Shown: in pieces, positions 31,656 through 45,252 of the stretch | Layout of the letters: each line of letters begins with the position of its first letter | Numbering within the stretch: the stretch's first letter is position 1 | Notes under the pieces: model-generated | What the model was told of the DNA's origin: nothing | Databases searched by the model: none | What the model saw: the letters and a program-made list of their open reading frames with translations, nothing else | Position numbers and translations under genes: made by a program | DNA from: Cunninghamia lanceolata | Taxonomy: Eukaryota > Streptophyta > Pinopsida > Cupressales > Cupressaceae | Reading direction: 5' to 3' | Length of the DNA: 64,000 bases | NCBI GenBank assembly: GCA_027924645.1 | Contig: BSBN01000233.1 | Location: 8,078,501-8,142,500 of the forward strand

Positions 31656-33426
31656 CTTAACATTCTCTATTTACCCCAAGGCTTAAATGTAAAATAATGG
31701 CCTATGAAAATGAGATACCATACACAACAGCAATAAATGATAATCTCCAACTCTTTTAGTGAAAAGATAAAGAATATGATTCACAATTCCATGCATACAA
31801 TTTCACAAAAGAGAGTTTTTCAATCTAATTATGCTCTAGGATAGAAAATTAGTTCAGATCTCAAGTTTAAAAGGATGCAAATTCTTTAAAGCTCGGGTTC
31901 ACCAAAATGTTTAGGGTAAAATTGTAGATTTGTCTTAATAGGATTAAGTACTACTTTTTCACCATGCTAAACATTGAGAGGACATGAATTGGGCTTCATG
32001 TCAATCTACTGATTACTTGTCTATCCCTTATGCTCACTAGGTTTGATTCAAGAACCTAATTAGGGTTTTATCAAGTGTCTTTACTCATTAATCAAAGAAA
32101 CCCTAATTATGCCTTATAACAGAGATTTATGAAATCAAATGATGAAATAGGCAAAACATATCACATAAATCAAGAGAAAGAGTTTCAGAGACTATGCACC
32201 TAGAATTTGAGGGTCAACTAGACTAGGGTACCCGCTCTTTAGTCCTGCAAATTCCTGTCACTGAGAATCTTCTGCACAGGCTTACTGATAACCCCAAATG
32301 GCTCCTAGATCTCAGAAATATTCCCTAGTTGGACTAGGGTGCCCGGTCATTAGTCCCGCAAGTGTCAGGATCTGGAAATATGAAAGTCTATGACAATTAT
32401 ACCCACAATATCCTTCTTTCTATAGCTTCTTTTACTATAACCTATAAAACATGATCTGCACCTACAAAAGAAGGAGAAAGATGTTGTGGCTATATAGGAG
32501 CTTGCCTCAGTCAAGCTCCGTTTTTGGTATTTCTACCTCAACAATAGCCAAAGATAAAGATTTGCAGAATTATGTGCAAACCTAACAATGTGTATCTAGA
32601 AATATCAAACCCTAGATGTCTCAATCAAGGGAAGATCAACAACTTGCTTCAAATCAATAAACACATACAACTTCACCTCAAGGAGATGAAACAAATGAAG
32701 ACTTGCATTAACAAGAAGGCAAATCAGTAATGTCCGTATAGGATCTCCAAGCTTGATGTTGGAGGCTTCAACCCTTCTCCTGATCATGCAAAAGGTGTAC
32801 AAACCCTAGGGAGAGCAAGATAGACTCAAGATCTTGATTCCTAATCTCCATCCATTGTCTCCATGATAGCAAATTTAAATAACATTCAAGAGCTTCAACA
32901 AGTAGCGGATCTTCAATGGCAATTTTGGCAGAGTTTTGGCATCAAGCTTGCATAAGAATGGTGTGTGATGAAATAATTTTCAAATGTCTTTTTATATCTA
33001 GCTTTAGGGAAATTTAAATTTTGAAATAACATTTTGATATTGTGCGAAAAATGAGAATTTAAAAGTAGAATCCTGAGGCATACGGCGGGAGCTGACACCT
33101 CGCTGAGATTCAAAATCCTAGAAAATAGTGGAGGACTAGGGTGTAGGCGCCCGAGTCTAGGCCCCCATTTTCTGATTAGATTTACATCAAGGGGGTCCCA
33201 GAGGCCCCTATTTCAGACTCTCTTTTCAAGTTCTATCAAAAGGTTATCTCAAAAGGTGAACATTTTGCAACTAGACCTAGTCAATCGTGTTTCGGGAAGG
33301 TTAGAAAGAAAAAGGTTGAGAGGTCACCAAAGGAGAGGAGCTAAACTGAGCAAAATTGTACCATTCCATACAAGAGTACAATTTCTGACATTACACAAGT
33401 GATGGCTCGAAACTAATTCAAGAAGC
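31656..33426. other. Noncoding, probable leader/LTR of gypsy D, undefined
   Basis: No coding stretch above noise was found. A short direct repeat, CTAGGGT(A/G)CCCG-TC-TTAGTCC, occurs at about 32223-32247 and 32335-32359. LTR ends or a TGGCGC-type PBS for D could not be placed. Confidence 0.4.
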
Positions 33427-33754
33427 TCTGATACCATATAGAAAACCAAGATCATGGAATAGACTAACAAGCACACGAATTGCAATGGAATCGACCAAAT
33501 GTATTAGCCAATAAGGTGAGTATAAAAAGAGTTGTCTTAGGTACCCAAATCTCCATGAAAAGAGGATAGGACTCCTCTATCATGGAGTTGTGGCGAGTAA
33601 CCTCCCACAAACATAGTGTGAGGTGTCAATGCAAGTCGACACCTCTCAAAATAGTTCCAACTAGTTTGACAAGTTCAAATGAACATGTGCCAATACACCT
33701 AAGTAGGATTAATTACAAATCTGTATGCCTATAGATTAAAGGTATACACTAACA
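33427..33754 (-). mobile_element. Candidate copia LTR fragment K with PBS
   Basis: The plus strand GCTCTGATACCA at 33427-33438 is the complement of a perfect Met-type PBS. On the minus strand it is preceded by an LTR-like end (TTTTCTATA; CTACA with a C-to-T change would fit). The far end may be TGTTAGTGTATACC (plus CTAACA at 33749-33754), giving a 316-bp LTR. There is no second LTR or TSD, so the extent is tentative. Confidence 0.4.
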
Positions 33755-33872
33755 TCTTGCCTATGAATGGATATAATCTCTACTTTATCTAATCCATTTA
33801 AACCTCCTTAGCCATCTACAACACAACAGTTTAGTAAATGTTCCCAACATTTTATTGAATTTACTTTGAAGA

Positions 33873-35010
33873 ATGGCTAAAGAATCTCCTAGAGAGAGAC
33901 CTAATGCATTGTCCCATCATTATCTCATTCTACTATTAATCAAAAAAACTTTTCAAGATCCATTTCAAAACTTTACATGGGATGGATTTTCAGCAGTAGA
34001 TGACACTAGGGAATTAGACCACCTCGCATTAGGGCTCCATGGTAGAAGGTTAAGAGAAAGGAGGAGGGTAAGGTCTCAATATAGTTTAGAGGAGGAAATA
34101 TAAGGAAACGAAGAACTAGGACATCCAAATTATTCATCATTTAGAATTGTAGCTTCTCAGACTAAACTTGTGGCATCTTAGGCTGAGCTTGTAGTATCCC
34201 CATGCACACTTGCTACACTGTAGATGGAACCTATAACAACACCAACTAAAGAATATGGTTATGAATAAGGCAATATACATGTAACTGGAGACATTTCCTC
34301 TTCCTTTACTCCTATGAGGAAGAAGTAGAAAGTAACCTATAGATCTAATACTTCAAGGCTAAAGTGTTCTCACAAAATAAGAGGATAGGGAATAATAAAA
34401 AGTATTCCACAACATCAGTTACTTGTGTAATAATAGATAGTGATATAGTAGCCATATGGGAGACATAGTTGTAGAAACATTTAGCAACTTTGGGTTTCAT
34501 CACTCGAGATCATCCATTGGGCCTACAATAGAGGAATTAGAGATAGGGAAAGCCTCTGTAGAAGAGACAGAGATGCATGAATCTCTAAGAAAAAATGCAC
34601 AATTAGACCTATAGTAATACAAGAATGGAAATGAAAAATTGTCCATCGTCTGACATAGTTGGAAGAGGATGAAATGGGAAGAGAAGAACTTAGGGAATTT
34701 TTTCAAGCATAGCTAGCAAAAATAGCTATCATAGGTGATGGGATGGTAGACCATTTATTATTGCTTGATGTTTCAATTGTTAAAGAACCAACCTCTATAG
34801 AAACACAAACTAATGGCCCTAACATAGAAAAATTATTGTGGAAGAGGAATGTGGCCATTAAATCCATGATGAAAGAATTAGATCAGCAGTAGAAAAAATT
34901 CAAGGAAATGTTTAGCAAGGAATTGAGTGAGAAGAAGGAAGAAATCAGCAAACTAAGAAAAAAAGTTGAACACATGGCACAAAATTATTGTGAAAATATT
35001 AGAATGTAGG
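33873..35010 (+). pseudogene. Relic ORF of an unrecognised retroelement
   Basis: MAKESPRERPNALSHHY opens a 76-codon ORF (33873-34103). Coding-like sequence continues with many stops to a helical, coiled-coil-like end (EKLLWKRNVAIKSMMKEL, then KELSEKKEEISKLRKKVEHM, about 34830-34980). No domain was recognised. Further right, LPLEYHLPLFWFPLTW (near 35630) and LLGEKQQLQLGG (near 35820) look like decayed coding sequence that ends at a purine tract. This is an old pol-less LTR-element internal region at best. Confidence 0.4.
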
Positions 35011-35847
35011 CTCCCAATTAAGGTTTATGCTTTGTGTTTATAAGAAATTTTTTTGAGTTTTAAGTTGATGCCAATTTACTTCGATTTGTCCCTAGTTATT
35101 GAAATATCAAAATAATTTTTTAAGGGCTACAAGAAGAATGCAATGGAAGTTAAAAATTAGTTATGTGAGTTTTACCTTAATGACCTTGTTATTGTATACA
35201 ACTCATAATAGAATCATAATTTATATTTAGGGTATTTGTATCTAAGAGCGTTTAGTTCTTACATGCAAAATGAGAAAATGAGAGGAGAGCAAATGAGATC
35301 ATATTTTGAAAAGGGAAAATCTACTTCTCTTAGGATTCAAGGTGTTTAAAGATGCTAATAAAGTTTTGGATGAATAGATTAAATTGATGAACCAACCTGA
35401 AGTTGCAAATCCAATTGTGTGTGACCAAGTCACTACACAAAATCAATATTTAGAATTGGAACAACAAGTAGGTTAGGACTTATTCAATTACTAGAACTAG
35501 AGATGGAGGAGATAATGCCTAAGTTATGAAAGAAGGAACCCCATTCTATATAGAACTTTAGAGGAACTATATAGAGGGTTAGAAGACACATAAACTTAGC
35601 CAAATGATACGGAATAGTTTGGTTACCATTGGAATATCATCTGCCTCTATTTTGGTTTCCTCTCACTTGGAAATGTGACTAAGGGATCAATACAGTAGAA
35701 GAGGATGAAAGATGGCATAGGATTGAGGATTGAAAGGGATTTTTTTGAAGCAAGTTGAAGGTGTTATAGAACCATTTAGTTTTAGATAATTTTCCTTGAA
35801 GTTTATGTAGAGGTTCTAACTTGCTTGGGGAAAAGCAACAACTTCAA

Positions 35848-35857
35848 TTAGGGGGAG
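35848..35857 (+). other. PPT-like tract and possible LTR start
   Basis: TTAGGGGGAG is followed by TGATGATCCCC at 35858, the arrangement of a PPT and the start of a 3' LTR. The LTR end and any 5' partner were not found. Confidence 0.4.
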
Positions 35858-38821
35858 TGATGATCCCCAGTATTGTGCCTATTATATGCTTTTTATTTAT
35901 ATTTTATCCTACATTTTGTATAGAATTGAACTCCTTAAGTGGACTTTCTATTATATATTCCCCAAAGCACAATGTTTAATATGTTTACTATTTATGAAGG
36001 GTTGTGTATTTTAAAGTGGTTATTTTAGAGTAATATAGCATTTTCTATTTTAGTTATGATATTCTCTTATCTCCTAAGATGTTGGAAGGTAGAAAAACAA
36101 TTATCATTAACTAAGTCGCTAGCCTACAATTGAGCCTAGAGTGGACTGATAGCCAAGCATATAGTGGACATGCAACCAAGCCTAAAGCCCATCTACAGTA
36201 GGGACAAATGGTAGACTCCAAAGTCTCACATGTTTAAGAGGAGTTTTTATAAGGAAAAATAAACTGACTGACTTATCTGCATTTCTCTCTAACAGATCCT
36301 CCATTATCCTACTTTCAAGAGTAAGGAATTTAGTGACGTACAGTCCTTGCAGGGGAATGACTCTTACCTACCTAGAAAATTAGTTTCCTAATTTTGTTTT
36401 TTTCTTTCTAGAAAAAGGATCCACTCTCTACATGTCTAAAGAAGTGGAATCCATGTAAATATCTAAAACAAGATCTAAGGAGGAAAAAGGAATAAAATCT
36501 AGAAAAATGCATTATAAGATATTTTGTGATCAATACAATATATTTCTATTTTCTCTCCATTACAACATAGGACATTATTTTTATGCAGTTCTAATTTAGT
36601 TGTAGTCTAGAAAAAAGGGAAAGAATGAATCTTGATGTTATCCAAGAAAGGGGCCACTTGTGGTGGACTAAAGTTGATTTTGTATCCCAATCAATTTCCA
36701 CTTTGTTCATGCTTTTGATAGACCATACATTTAAAGTATCTCATCCTGCAACTATTAGCTCATGTGTGTATGAGTAATATTTTAACCTATAGCCATTAGT
36801 TTCAATATAATTTTTCTATGTGTGTGGAGTATTTACTTTCCTAAGTCTTATATTCCTTTTTCTTCTTGTACACAACATTATAATCTTAGCCTCCATAAGA
36901 ACTCAAATCTGTACATATAGTACTGATAACATGTCAATAAAAATGCCCCTAGATTGACAAGTGAATGTAGCACAATATGCACTAAGTAGCTTCCTAATCA
37001 TTGGATAATTTATTCATTAGGTTGTATGTAAGACAAAGCTACACTAATTTTCATTTGGAATTGTGTAAGCTCAATGGTATAAGACTATGGTTTAGAAAAA
37101 GACAGTTTAATCAACATGGAAAAACCAACATAATGAATGGAATTTCCTTTGATTGACCTATGCAATGTGATTTGTAGAGGAATTGGAATGCCACTTATAA
37201 ATATGTCACCCTTCTATGTTTTCTTCATATTGGGACCCAATTTAAAATTTGTAGATTTGCCTAGGTCTAGTGCTCCCTTGTTGCATTAGCCATGTTTTCA
37301 CATCACTTATAATTGATTTTAAAAATCTTTGATAGCCCCTTTGATCAAGAATATACTTGTTGTTATTTTCCTTTCCTTATGTTTTTGTCACAAATCAAGG
37401 TTGTGAAATTCTGAAAGGATTCTAAGTTTGGGAAGTATATTTCAAAGAAGGATGTAGGGGACAAATTAGATATCAATGCTACAATTATTCCTACCTATAG
37501 TATATCCATGTGCAAGGCTTGTTATTGTGAATGAAGGAAGTTTTGGGTGTTCCTAGTAGCATTAATGAAAACTACAACCATAGCACATCCAAATGCAGGT
37601 ACTAGGCTACCCTATTTTGGTTGAGAGTCATAAATGTGTGATTTATAGCTTGCCCTGCACTTGGCTCACGACATACTTTGAGTGATTTTCTATACCATAC
37701 TTGTTTATTGACACAATTCATAGTGAATCATGTTTGTTCATGTGAGATTCAAGGGCATGATCTGAGACATATTATTCTATGGATCTAGAATGTAAAAATA
37801 ATGATATTTGTCTCTATTTTATCCTCCAAGAATGTGTGATAGTTAGAATCTACATAGGGTATGTATTTTGTACATGCCCAGATTGTTAGGTACCAAATCT
37901 AGAAGGCCAATTTTTCTATTGAAAAATAATACTGCATTTATCATGTTGATTGGTATGTGCATTGCCTGAATCTTGATGTGAGCTACAAAGTAGCATGATT
38001 CTAAAGTGTTATATATAGAAGAAAAAAATGTGTAATAGATGTTGGTTAATCAAGCCAATTTTTCTAATTATAAATGTCTCAAACTAGTTTTAGGGCATCA
38101 ATTTATGTTAGTCTAGTCTATAAGGGGATGGGATACATTTTGTAAATCATAGGAAGGGTATTTAATGGACATAATGCATATAAGTGGTATGTCTTCATGG
38201 TAGTTTGTAATGATTTATGGGGATGCTCGAACCTAGTTGTGGATCATCTCTTGGCACATTTTTTGGTATGACTATAAAAAGGGTTATATTAATGTACGAT
38301 AGCATTATAATTCATTGCAAAGACTTTGTGATGGTATCTCCTTTGTTTAATGTGGGTTATTGTAGTACTAAAATGGATTATTATGTATGTCTGTTTGTGT
38401 GAAGTGCTATCTGTAAGTTGTATGTATATGCACATCTGGTTCTAGTTATAAGTTGCAAATGCATCTTCTTATTCCTTGCAAGTCATGACTATATTACCTA
38501 ATGGAGTAGGCACCAATATGATTAGTGAGAGACCAAACATCTTTGTATTATATCCTCCCTTGTTAGTTGTAGAAGTAGTTTATATATCACCATACTTGTA
38601 TGATTCAAGATTGTTGAAGGATTATGCTGTTATGTTCTTCCTCCTTGTCCATGTGTATGCAATGTTAAGTGGATTCATTTGGTGGCCAAATAGTACAATT
38701 GTTATTTTTTGTTTCATAGAAAGAGTGAGTTGTTGACATCTACCTATTTGAGGTCTTGTAGGTCTTTGTGTAGTCAATGTTAACTTGAACTTAGTGACAA
38801 ATCTCAAGGTTCTTAGAGTTT
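35858..38821. other. AT-rich sequence with no recognisable gene
   Basis: Possibly an LTR of unknown length at the left. The ORFs at 38217-38402 and 38476-38736 have no family resemblance and look like chance. No tRNA, array or clear repeat was seen. Confidence 0.5.
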
Positions 38822-38894
38822 TGGGGCATGTGCATAAAGATGGGTGACCAAAAAAGTGGCCAAAATTACTTTTTGGTCCATTGTGAATATAAAA

Positions 38895-39061
38895 TGAGCA
38901 TGTTATAACACACTCATATTATAACACACTCACATTATGGCCTAGTAGTAGCTCGATCACTACCAAGACATAACATGATCACATTATAATGCACATAAAA
39001 AATACACTATTTTTTGTATAACGCAACTGTATTATAATGTGAGCACATTATAACATGCTCA
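38895..39061. repeat. Perfect 14-bp inverted repeat in a CATTATAA-rich block
   Basis: TGAGCATGTTATAA (38895-38908) is the exact inverse of TTATAACATGCTCA (39048-39061). Several related CATTATAA/TTATAATG blocks lie between, giving a long imperfect foldback within the inverted-repeat element. Confidence 0.85.
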
Positions 39062-40028
39062 CATTATAATTTACCTTAGAAACCACCAACCCTTAGGGTT
39101 GGATTTTCCTTGGGCATCCAACCCAATAGGTTGGACTTGCATATCAATGCCCAAAGGCATGTTTTCTACAAAATATAGAAAAACAACTAAATGTCGAGCA
39201 TTCTCTCCATTAGGTTTGTACATTTTGCATTGTTGATCTGAAAACAATGCCATAGTAACATCAAGTTGTCTTATAACTTTCTAAACATTTTTTTTTTTAC
39301 ATTTTGAATATGTTAAGGTTTTGATCTTCAATTTCTTTTACTAGTGTCTTCCATTTTTTCTAAAAACCTATGTATAGTATGTTTGGTTTCATTTTTTATC
39401 CATTCATCCAAATTTAAAACAAGTTACATTTTTACATTCCAGACTCCATTCTATACATATTGAAAAAACTAAATTTTGATTAGTTTTCAAAAACATTATG
39501 GGGAAGCATGCTCAAGTTTTCATTTTTTAGGATGTGTCCACTTTAAAAATTAGTAACAATCATATTTTCATTAATTAGTTAGAAGAAAAATTAGGCATAA
39601 TCTACATGATGTTAGATAATTTTCCACTAAAGTGATTTACAAAATACTTTAAAAAGTCAACATTTTAAGGGGAGCACACCAGATGCTATGTTATATTTTT
39701 CCAACAAAAACATGAGCACTTTGTGTGCTCTCCCTATTTGAACTTCATAATATCCACTATTTTTAAAAAAAATGGTAGATTAGAAACTAGATTCCAATCA
39801 CTACAAATTTTATTCTTATCGCATCTTCAAAATTTGACCATGGCTATCTTCAATTTCTCATCCAATTTCGACACCCTTTGGTCCCCCGTCTTCAAATTTT
39901 GAGCATGGCTATCTTTAATTTCTCATCAAATGTTGTTCATATCACATCTTCAAATTTTGTTCTTACTAATTTCAAAAAAAAAGTGGCCACTTTTGACCCC
40001 CTTTTGGTCCCCCATTTCCATACACATA

Positions 40029-42586
40029 TGTAGGAGTCAAGGACAACACTAAGGGGGGGGATGAATCAATGTTATGTGAAATTTCTAATCTTTTTAAAAA
40101 CTTTAACTTATAGAGTACAAGGAGAGAGAGCTATCATTTATTTCTCAAATAAATGTGCACATAACTAGGAATGACAAACAAAAGCTCATGAGTAAAGCAT
40201 ACAACACAGAAAGAAGATCAAGACACAAGAATTACACGAGTAGAAAGCCCTCCAGGGGTAGAAAAACCACTCTAGAATTGCCTCACTGGCTTAATTGAAA
40301 AACATTCCTCACTGGCAATACAAATTATATCTAGGAGTACCAACTCCAATACCAACAGAAGCACCCACTTCCAACACTAATATACCTCACTGGTAAACAA
40401 ATAGGTCTCACTGACCTACAAGCCTCACTGGCTAATACAAGGCCTCACTTGCAAACTGAATCTCAGAGGGACACTCTGTTTCATTCAATACAAAACATAT
40501 GTCTGTCAAATGGCCATTCTATTAAAAAAAATCCTTTTTCTAGATCCTCTCAACCATACTGCATACTTTGTATGTTTCATCTCTGTCTTACTAGTTTCAA
40601 TGTCTTGATCAATCAAATTCATGATTCATGCACCTGATTGTCATTGCAATTGCATATTCTCTTTCTGATCATCTTGTCAATCTCTGTATCTGTATTTGAT
40701 CCCTGTCAATTCATCATAGATCTGCACAACATCTCTCACACAATCTTATTAATCCACCTACAAAGCCATTATATCGTTTTAATCATTTACATCTTCTTTT
40801 CAAACAAAACATTTCACCTTCTCTCTGTAAATCAAAAACCCTTTCATTTGTAATAATAAAAACATCAAGAAATCCAAACACCAATCCATCTGCAAGATCT
40901 TTTCATATTCCTTCAATAAAATCATCTCCTCAATCTGTAAGATAATACCAAATTGTCTTCTCATAAAAATATTTCATTTTGAAATTCCCTTCAATCTGCT
41001 CAAATTTTGATTCATATTCCTACAAAAAACACATTCTCATTCTCTGATTGCAAATAAATAAATAAATCTTCATTTATTTTCTCACAAGAAAATCTTTCAT
41101 ATTATCTTCATAATCCTTTCATTTCTTTTCAACAAGACTTCAAAAAATTATTTTGCCTTTGCATTGAATGTCCTTCAACTTTTTGTTTTATCTGCAAAAA
41201 ATCTTTCATCCTCTCTGTATCTCCAAAAAAAATCTTTATTTTGCAAAAAAATTTCCAATTCTCCATAGATATTTTGGCTTCAAGAAAAATCTCTTCTAAA
41301 AAAATGTTGATGTTTATCTCTTTTCTGACCTCACAAAAATCTTTTCAAAAAGATTTTTCTCTTTTAGAAAAAACAATAAAAATCTCCTTATAAAAAAAAT
41401 TCCTTATTTATCACATAATGGACCAACCAAAGATTTAGAAGGAAATTACTAAGTTTAAAAAAAAAGGAAACTATTCATCTTTGATTTCGGGCTTCAAAAA
41501 AGATTCTAAACTCTTCTCAAATTTTCAAGGAAGACTAAAAGCCTTTTCCTTAATGCATAAACCCGTGCCCTCTTGACTTTTTTGAGATGATAAGATTTTA
41601 AATTCAAAAAACATTTGAAATCCCGCCCACTTCATCTTTCAAACAGACTTTGATAAGCTTTTGCCCGCTTACAACATATACCTTTAACCTGAAAGACCGG
41701 TTTTCTTAGCCATGGGGCTGATGGATAGATGTGATGAAGCCCTTTAGCAGGTCCACTTAAGTGGAATGACCTCTGATAGGAAGTCAACTTTAAATTATAA
41801 AATAAAGTCCTTTAAAGAATGACAATTAGGAAAGTGTGAAATGGATAACATCAAATGTAAGACAAATATCAAACCTTCACCTTCACTGATGCAATACTGA
41901 GTCCCAAAAATACCTCTTCTTTGTCTCATGATACAAAAAGTGTCAAAGTGCCACTAAATGATACAGAGGATGTCTTCACTGTTCATTCTACGGAATACTC
42001 ATCACTGAGATCAAATGACAAGAATACAAACCAAGCCACTACCATTGCATATCATACTTTATACAACTCTGGATGAAGCAAGAGCAAAAAATCTGACAAA
42101 GATCAACACATGTTATCAAGATAAAAAACTCCATCACTTGTACAATCGGTGACAATACATATGAACTAGTATAACTCCTCATAACACTTGACGATCTTGA
42201 TGACCAACATCCATGACAACCTGATATGAAGATCAACTTCTCAATCATTTTGCAACTTGTTCATGCAACATGGAGACATTGAAAAACATGATCCTCAACC
42301 ATCAACAAGCATCATGAAAACATATCATAAAGCAAGATCCCACTGTCTTGAGCACAACCTGTGACTTTTAAATTCACAACAAGAGACCTCAAATGTATGA
42401 CATCAATTTTCCAAACTTAAGATCAATGGCATCAATACTCTTACCATCATTACACTAAACCAATTTCCATAACTCTGTAAACTATCTCCTCCTGATGTCC
42501 TGCAACAACTAAGGTAACTCTTGCATTGCACCAACTCCTCCTAATATGAACACACTTTTGACATCAATGACAACCTGACACCATCA
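40029..42586 (-). mobile_element. Solo LTR F (2558 bp) with TSD ACATA
   Basis: Bounded by ACATA at 40024-40028 and 42587-42591. On the minus strand it runs TGATGGTGTCAGG to GACTCCTACA. The U3 start contains TTGTCATTGATGTCAA, the motif shared with A, B and C. The R/U5 has repeated CCAGTGAGGC boxes (plus-strand CCTCACTGG at about 40268, 40308, 40383, 40408 and 40427). The C-run then ends as in A and B (plus AGGGGGGGATGAATCAA). It therefore belongs to a copia family related to A/B/C but with much longer LTRs. No coding content; ORFs inside are noise in pyrimidine-rich sequence. Confidence 0.82.
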
Positions 42587-42594
42587 ACATACCC

Positions 42595-43951
42595 TTTGGG
42601 TATGGCTACTTAAGAGCCTTGAGTCTAAATTTTCTCTCTCTTTATTTTTTCTATTGTTGAGGCCTTAGAGAAGACTTCCCATGGCCTTGTAGAGCCCAAA
42701 GATGAAGGTAAATTTTCTCACTCATAATAGTTAGCCTTGATCATCCATACTCTATTGATGAGTTATTCGTTAATCTTCATGAAGATGAATCCCTAGCATT
42801 GAAGATAGATTAATACTTTACTTTAGTATTTTGAAGCTACAATTTTAGGTCCCAACACTTTCAAATCCCTAATACCTATCCATATCACATCAATTAAATT
42901 TTCCCCTTTCCCCCTAATACTAAAGCGATATATTAGGATAGATTTTAGTTATTAAAAATCTCAAATATACATACACATGATAATAAATTACTTTAGAGAT
43001 AAATCCCCAAAATGATCACTAAACTTAAAAAAAGTATAATATAGGAGAAACTAGGATACTTTTTTTTTTAAAACACATTCATGACCCGATGATAAGATAT
43101 AAACATGTAAATCAAAAGAAAAAAATCTTTATCAATTGGAATACTATTTTTCAAGTTTTAATCATATTATTACACATTATCTAGTAATTTCAAAACCCAT
43201 AGATAACAAAAAATCATATATCTTTGTACCAGATCTTTGTAAATGTATGAGACACCTATACTCAACCATTTATAGTTAATTTTTTGGTTTTTTTTTAATA
43301 CATGCATTATAACTAAGTACATCATCTTATTACCTATAGGTAACAAAACATTATATATATTTATACTAGATCTTTGTAAATGTATGTGATAGCTAGACTC
43401 AACCATTTATAATTACTTGTTTGATTTGTGTTTAATACTTGCATTATAACCAAGTACATCATCCATATATAATAAGGGAAAAACAAATGTGAGGTTTCCT
43501 AAAAACAAAATCATTTAATCTATGCAGGCATTTATTTAATTGCCTAATAAGCTCACATTCATTTTCACTATAGTCCACCTACAGAAGACTTAGGAGAGCT
43601 CTATGTTGATGCATATTATGCATATTATGGAAAAGAAGTATAATTTGTAAGTGGCTTCCAATACAAGGTTTACACATTAACTTTAAGTTTAGAAACTGAA
43701 AGAATTTTTTTCTCTATTGTAATTTATTTGTGTCTCTTTTAAGTTTGTTACATTATTTTTTGATAATGGCTGATAATAAATAATTAGTATATTGTAATTA
43801 ACACATTGATTTTATACGTATATGATCAATGAATAATGGCCTAGGGGGCCATTCATGTTAAATAGAAAATCTAAAACTAGCAGAGAAACGTTGGCCTAGA
43901 GGAGGGCCATATACAAATTGCACCTTGGGTAATTGTATTACTTAAAATGTT
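42595..43951. other. Noncoding AT-rich spacer
   Basis: No gene or LTR edge recognised apart from the tandem duplication listed separately. The ORF at 43170-43406 lies inside that duplication and is chance. Confidence 0.6.
43202..43477. repeat. 138-bp tandem duplication
   Basis: GATAACAAA at 43202 and GGTAACAAA at 43340 begin two diverged copies sharing AGATCTTTGTAAATGTATG, CTCAACCATTTATA and AAGTACATCATC. Function unknown. Confidence 0.8.
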
Positions 43952-43956
43952 GTTCA

Positions 43957-45195
43957 TGTTGCAAGTATGGGTTTAACCGGTGTTGTCATTGATGTCAACA
44001 GACTCATGTCACATTAATGAGAAGGATTAGATGAGCTGTGTGCTGATGATATTGAGAAAATAAGTCTCAATCAGGAACAGTGATGAACAGTGATGACAAG
44101 AAGGTAAAAGTCCTCAATAGGTTGAGGATCAAAGGATACGGTTTAAAGGGTTTGTAGATATAAGTCTTGAGATGCTCCAGTCAAGATTTTAGAGGTCCGC
44201 ATGAAGATCTGAAGAAGTTATGGTCACTCAAGTAGAACCGGTTCCGGTAGGTGTTCAGAGGTGACAGAGTGCCACAGATAGGTCTGGTGAGATCTGGTAT
44301 TTCATTATCCCGTTCTGTGGATTTGAGGGAGTGTTGAGGATGTCCCTATGAAGTATCAACTAGATTAGTTCATGGCTTGAAGGTCCACAAGAGCCTATTC
44401 ATTTGTAACAGTGATGACAGACTATGTTCTTGTAGCTTCGGATGAAGGAGAGAAGAATTCTAGTAGGATGATGAAGTGCGGATGTTTTTGGTGATTTAGG
44501 GAAGGTTATGATTATCGTTGGATCATGTCCAGTTAATGTTGGTGGTCCGCATTGAAGTTAGAGTTTGCATTTGGAGAATAACCATGGATATTGGTGTTCT
44601 TCTTGAGACTGGCCGACCAGATGTATTACACATCTTGTGGATGTTCTTGTAGGTGTTTGCTGACTTAGATGATTGTTCCTAAGTTGATGCCTTGTATAAA
44701 TAAGGGATTGTGAATTCATTTTGAAGTGTGTCTTGTGGTGATGAGTGTGTGGTAGTGAAGAGAAGTGCGAAAGGCAGAGCAGAAGTATTGGGCTTAAATG
44801 GAACTGATTAAAGCATGCTGAAGATGCTATTCTCCAATTCATAAAGGTGATACTTATTCCTTTGTAGACAGTGTGTCTCTTGTAGGTAGTGAGCCTCTTG
44901 TGAGCAGTGTGCTCAGGCACTAAGCCCTAATTGGCATGTGCCATTTTGTTCTTTCTATTCTTCTAACAGAGAATACATTCTTAGGTTAATCACCCCGTGG
45001 TTTTTCCCTTAACCAGGTTTTCCACATCAAAATCTTGGTGTCATACATGTTGATATGTTTCTGCTTCTGATTTGAATGCATTATCATTCATGATTAATAA
45101 TATACTAATCACTAAAGAAGATTCAAGTGTCTGAAAGAGAAAGTTTCGTACAATTGATTCACCCCCCCTCTCAGTTGTATGCCCTAAGTCTAACA
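43957..45195 (+). repeat. 5' LTR of copia B
   Basis: TGTTGCAAGTATGG to CTAAGTCTAACA. TATAAA at 44695-44700. CAGTG box array about 44866-44940. C-run then CTCTCAGTTGT near the end, as in A. Confidence 0.96.
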
Positions 45196-45197
45196 AT

Positions 45198-45209
45198 TGG
45201 TATCAGAGC
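45198..45209 (+). other. Primer-binding site of copia B
   Basis: Perfect TGGTATCAGAGC two bases after the LTR. It is followed by TAAGTTCCTCTAAAAGGAGC, a leader stretch shared with A and C. Confidence 0.94.
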
Positions 45210-45252
45210 TAAGTTCCTCTAAAAGGAGCTTAACCGCTTGAAGAGATCCAGG

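Larger units (their letters stand above)
38822..42594. mobile_element. Inverted-repeat (DNA-transposon-like) element split by solo LTR F
   Basis: The left end GGGGCATGTGCATAAAGATG then GGTGACCAAAAAAGTGGCC (from 38822) is the imperfect inverse of the right end: GGCCACTTTTGACC then CCCCCATTTCCATACACATA (39982-40028), continuing as CCC after the solo LTR (42592-42594). Without F the element is about 1.2 kb. Inside is a 14-bp perfect inverted repeat and two direct copies of a CTTCAAA-TTTGA-CATGGCTATC block (39826 and 39889). No transposase was recognised; a 60-codon ORF (39253-39071, minus) has no known family. A TTT flank on both sides could be the target duplication, but this is weak. Confidence 0.5.

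Noticed and set aside
38217..38736. Two hydrophobic ORFs as a membrane-protein gene
   Set aside because: Short, T-rich, no start context, no continuation in neighbouring frames and no family match.
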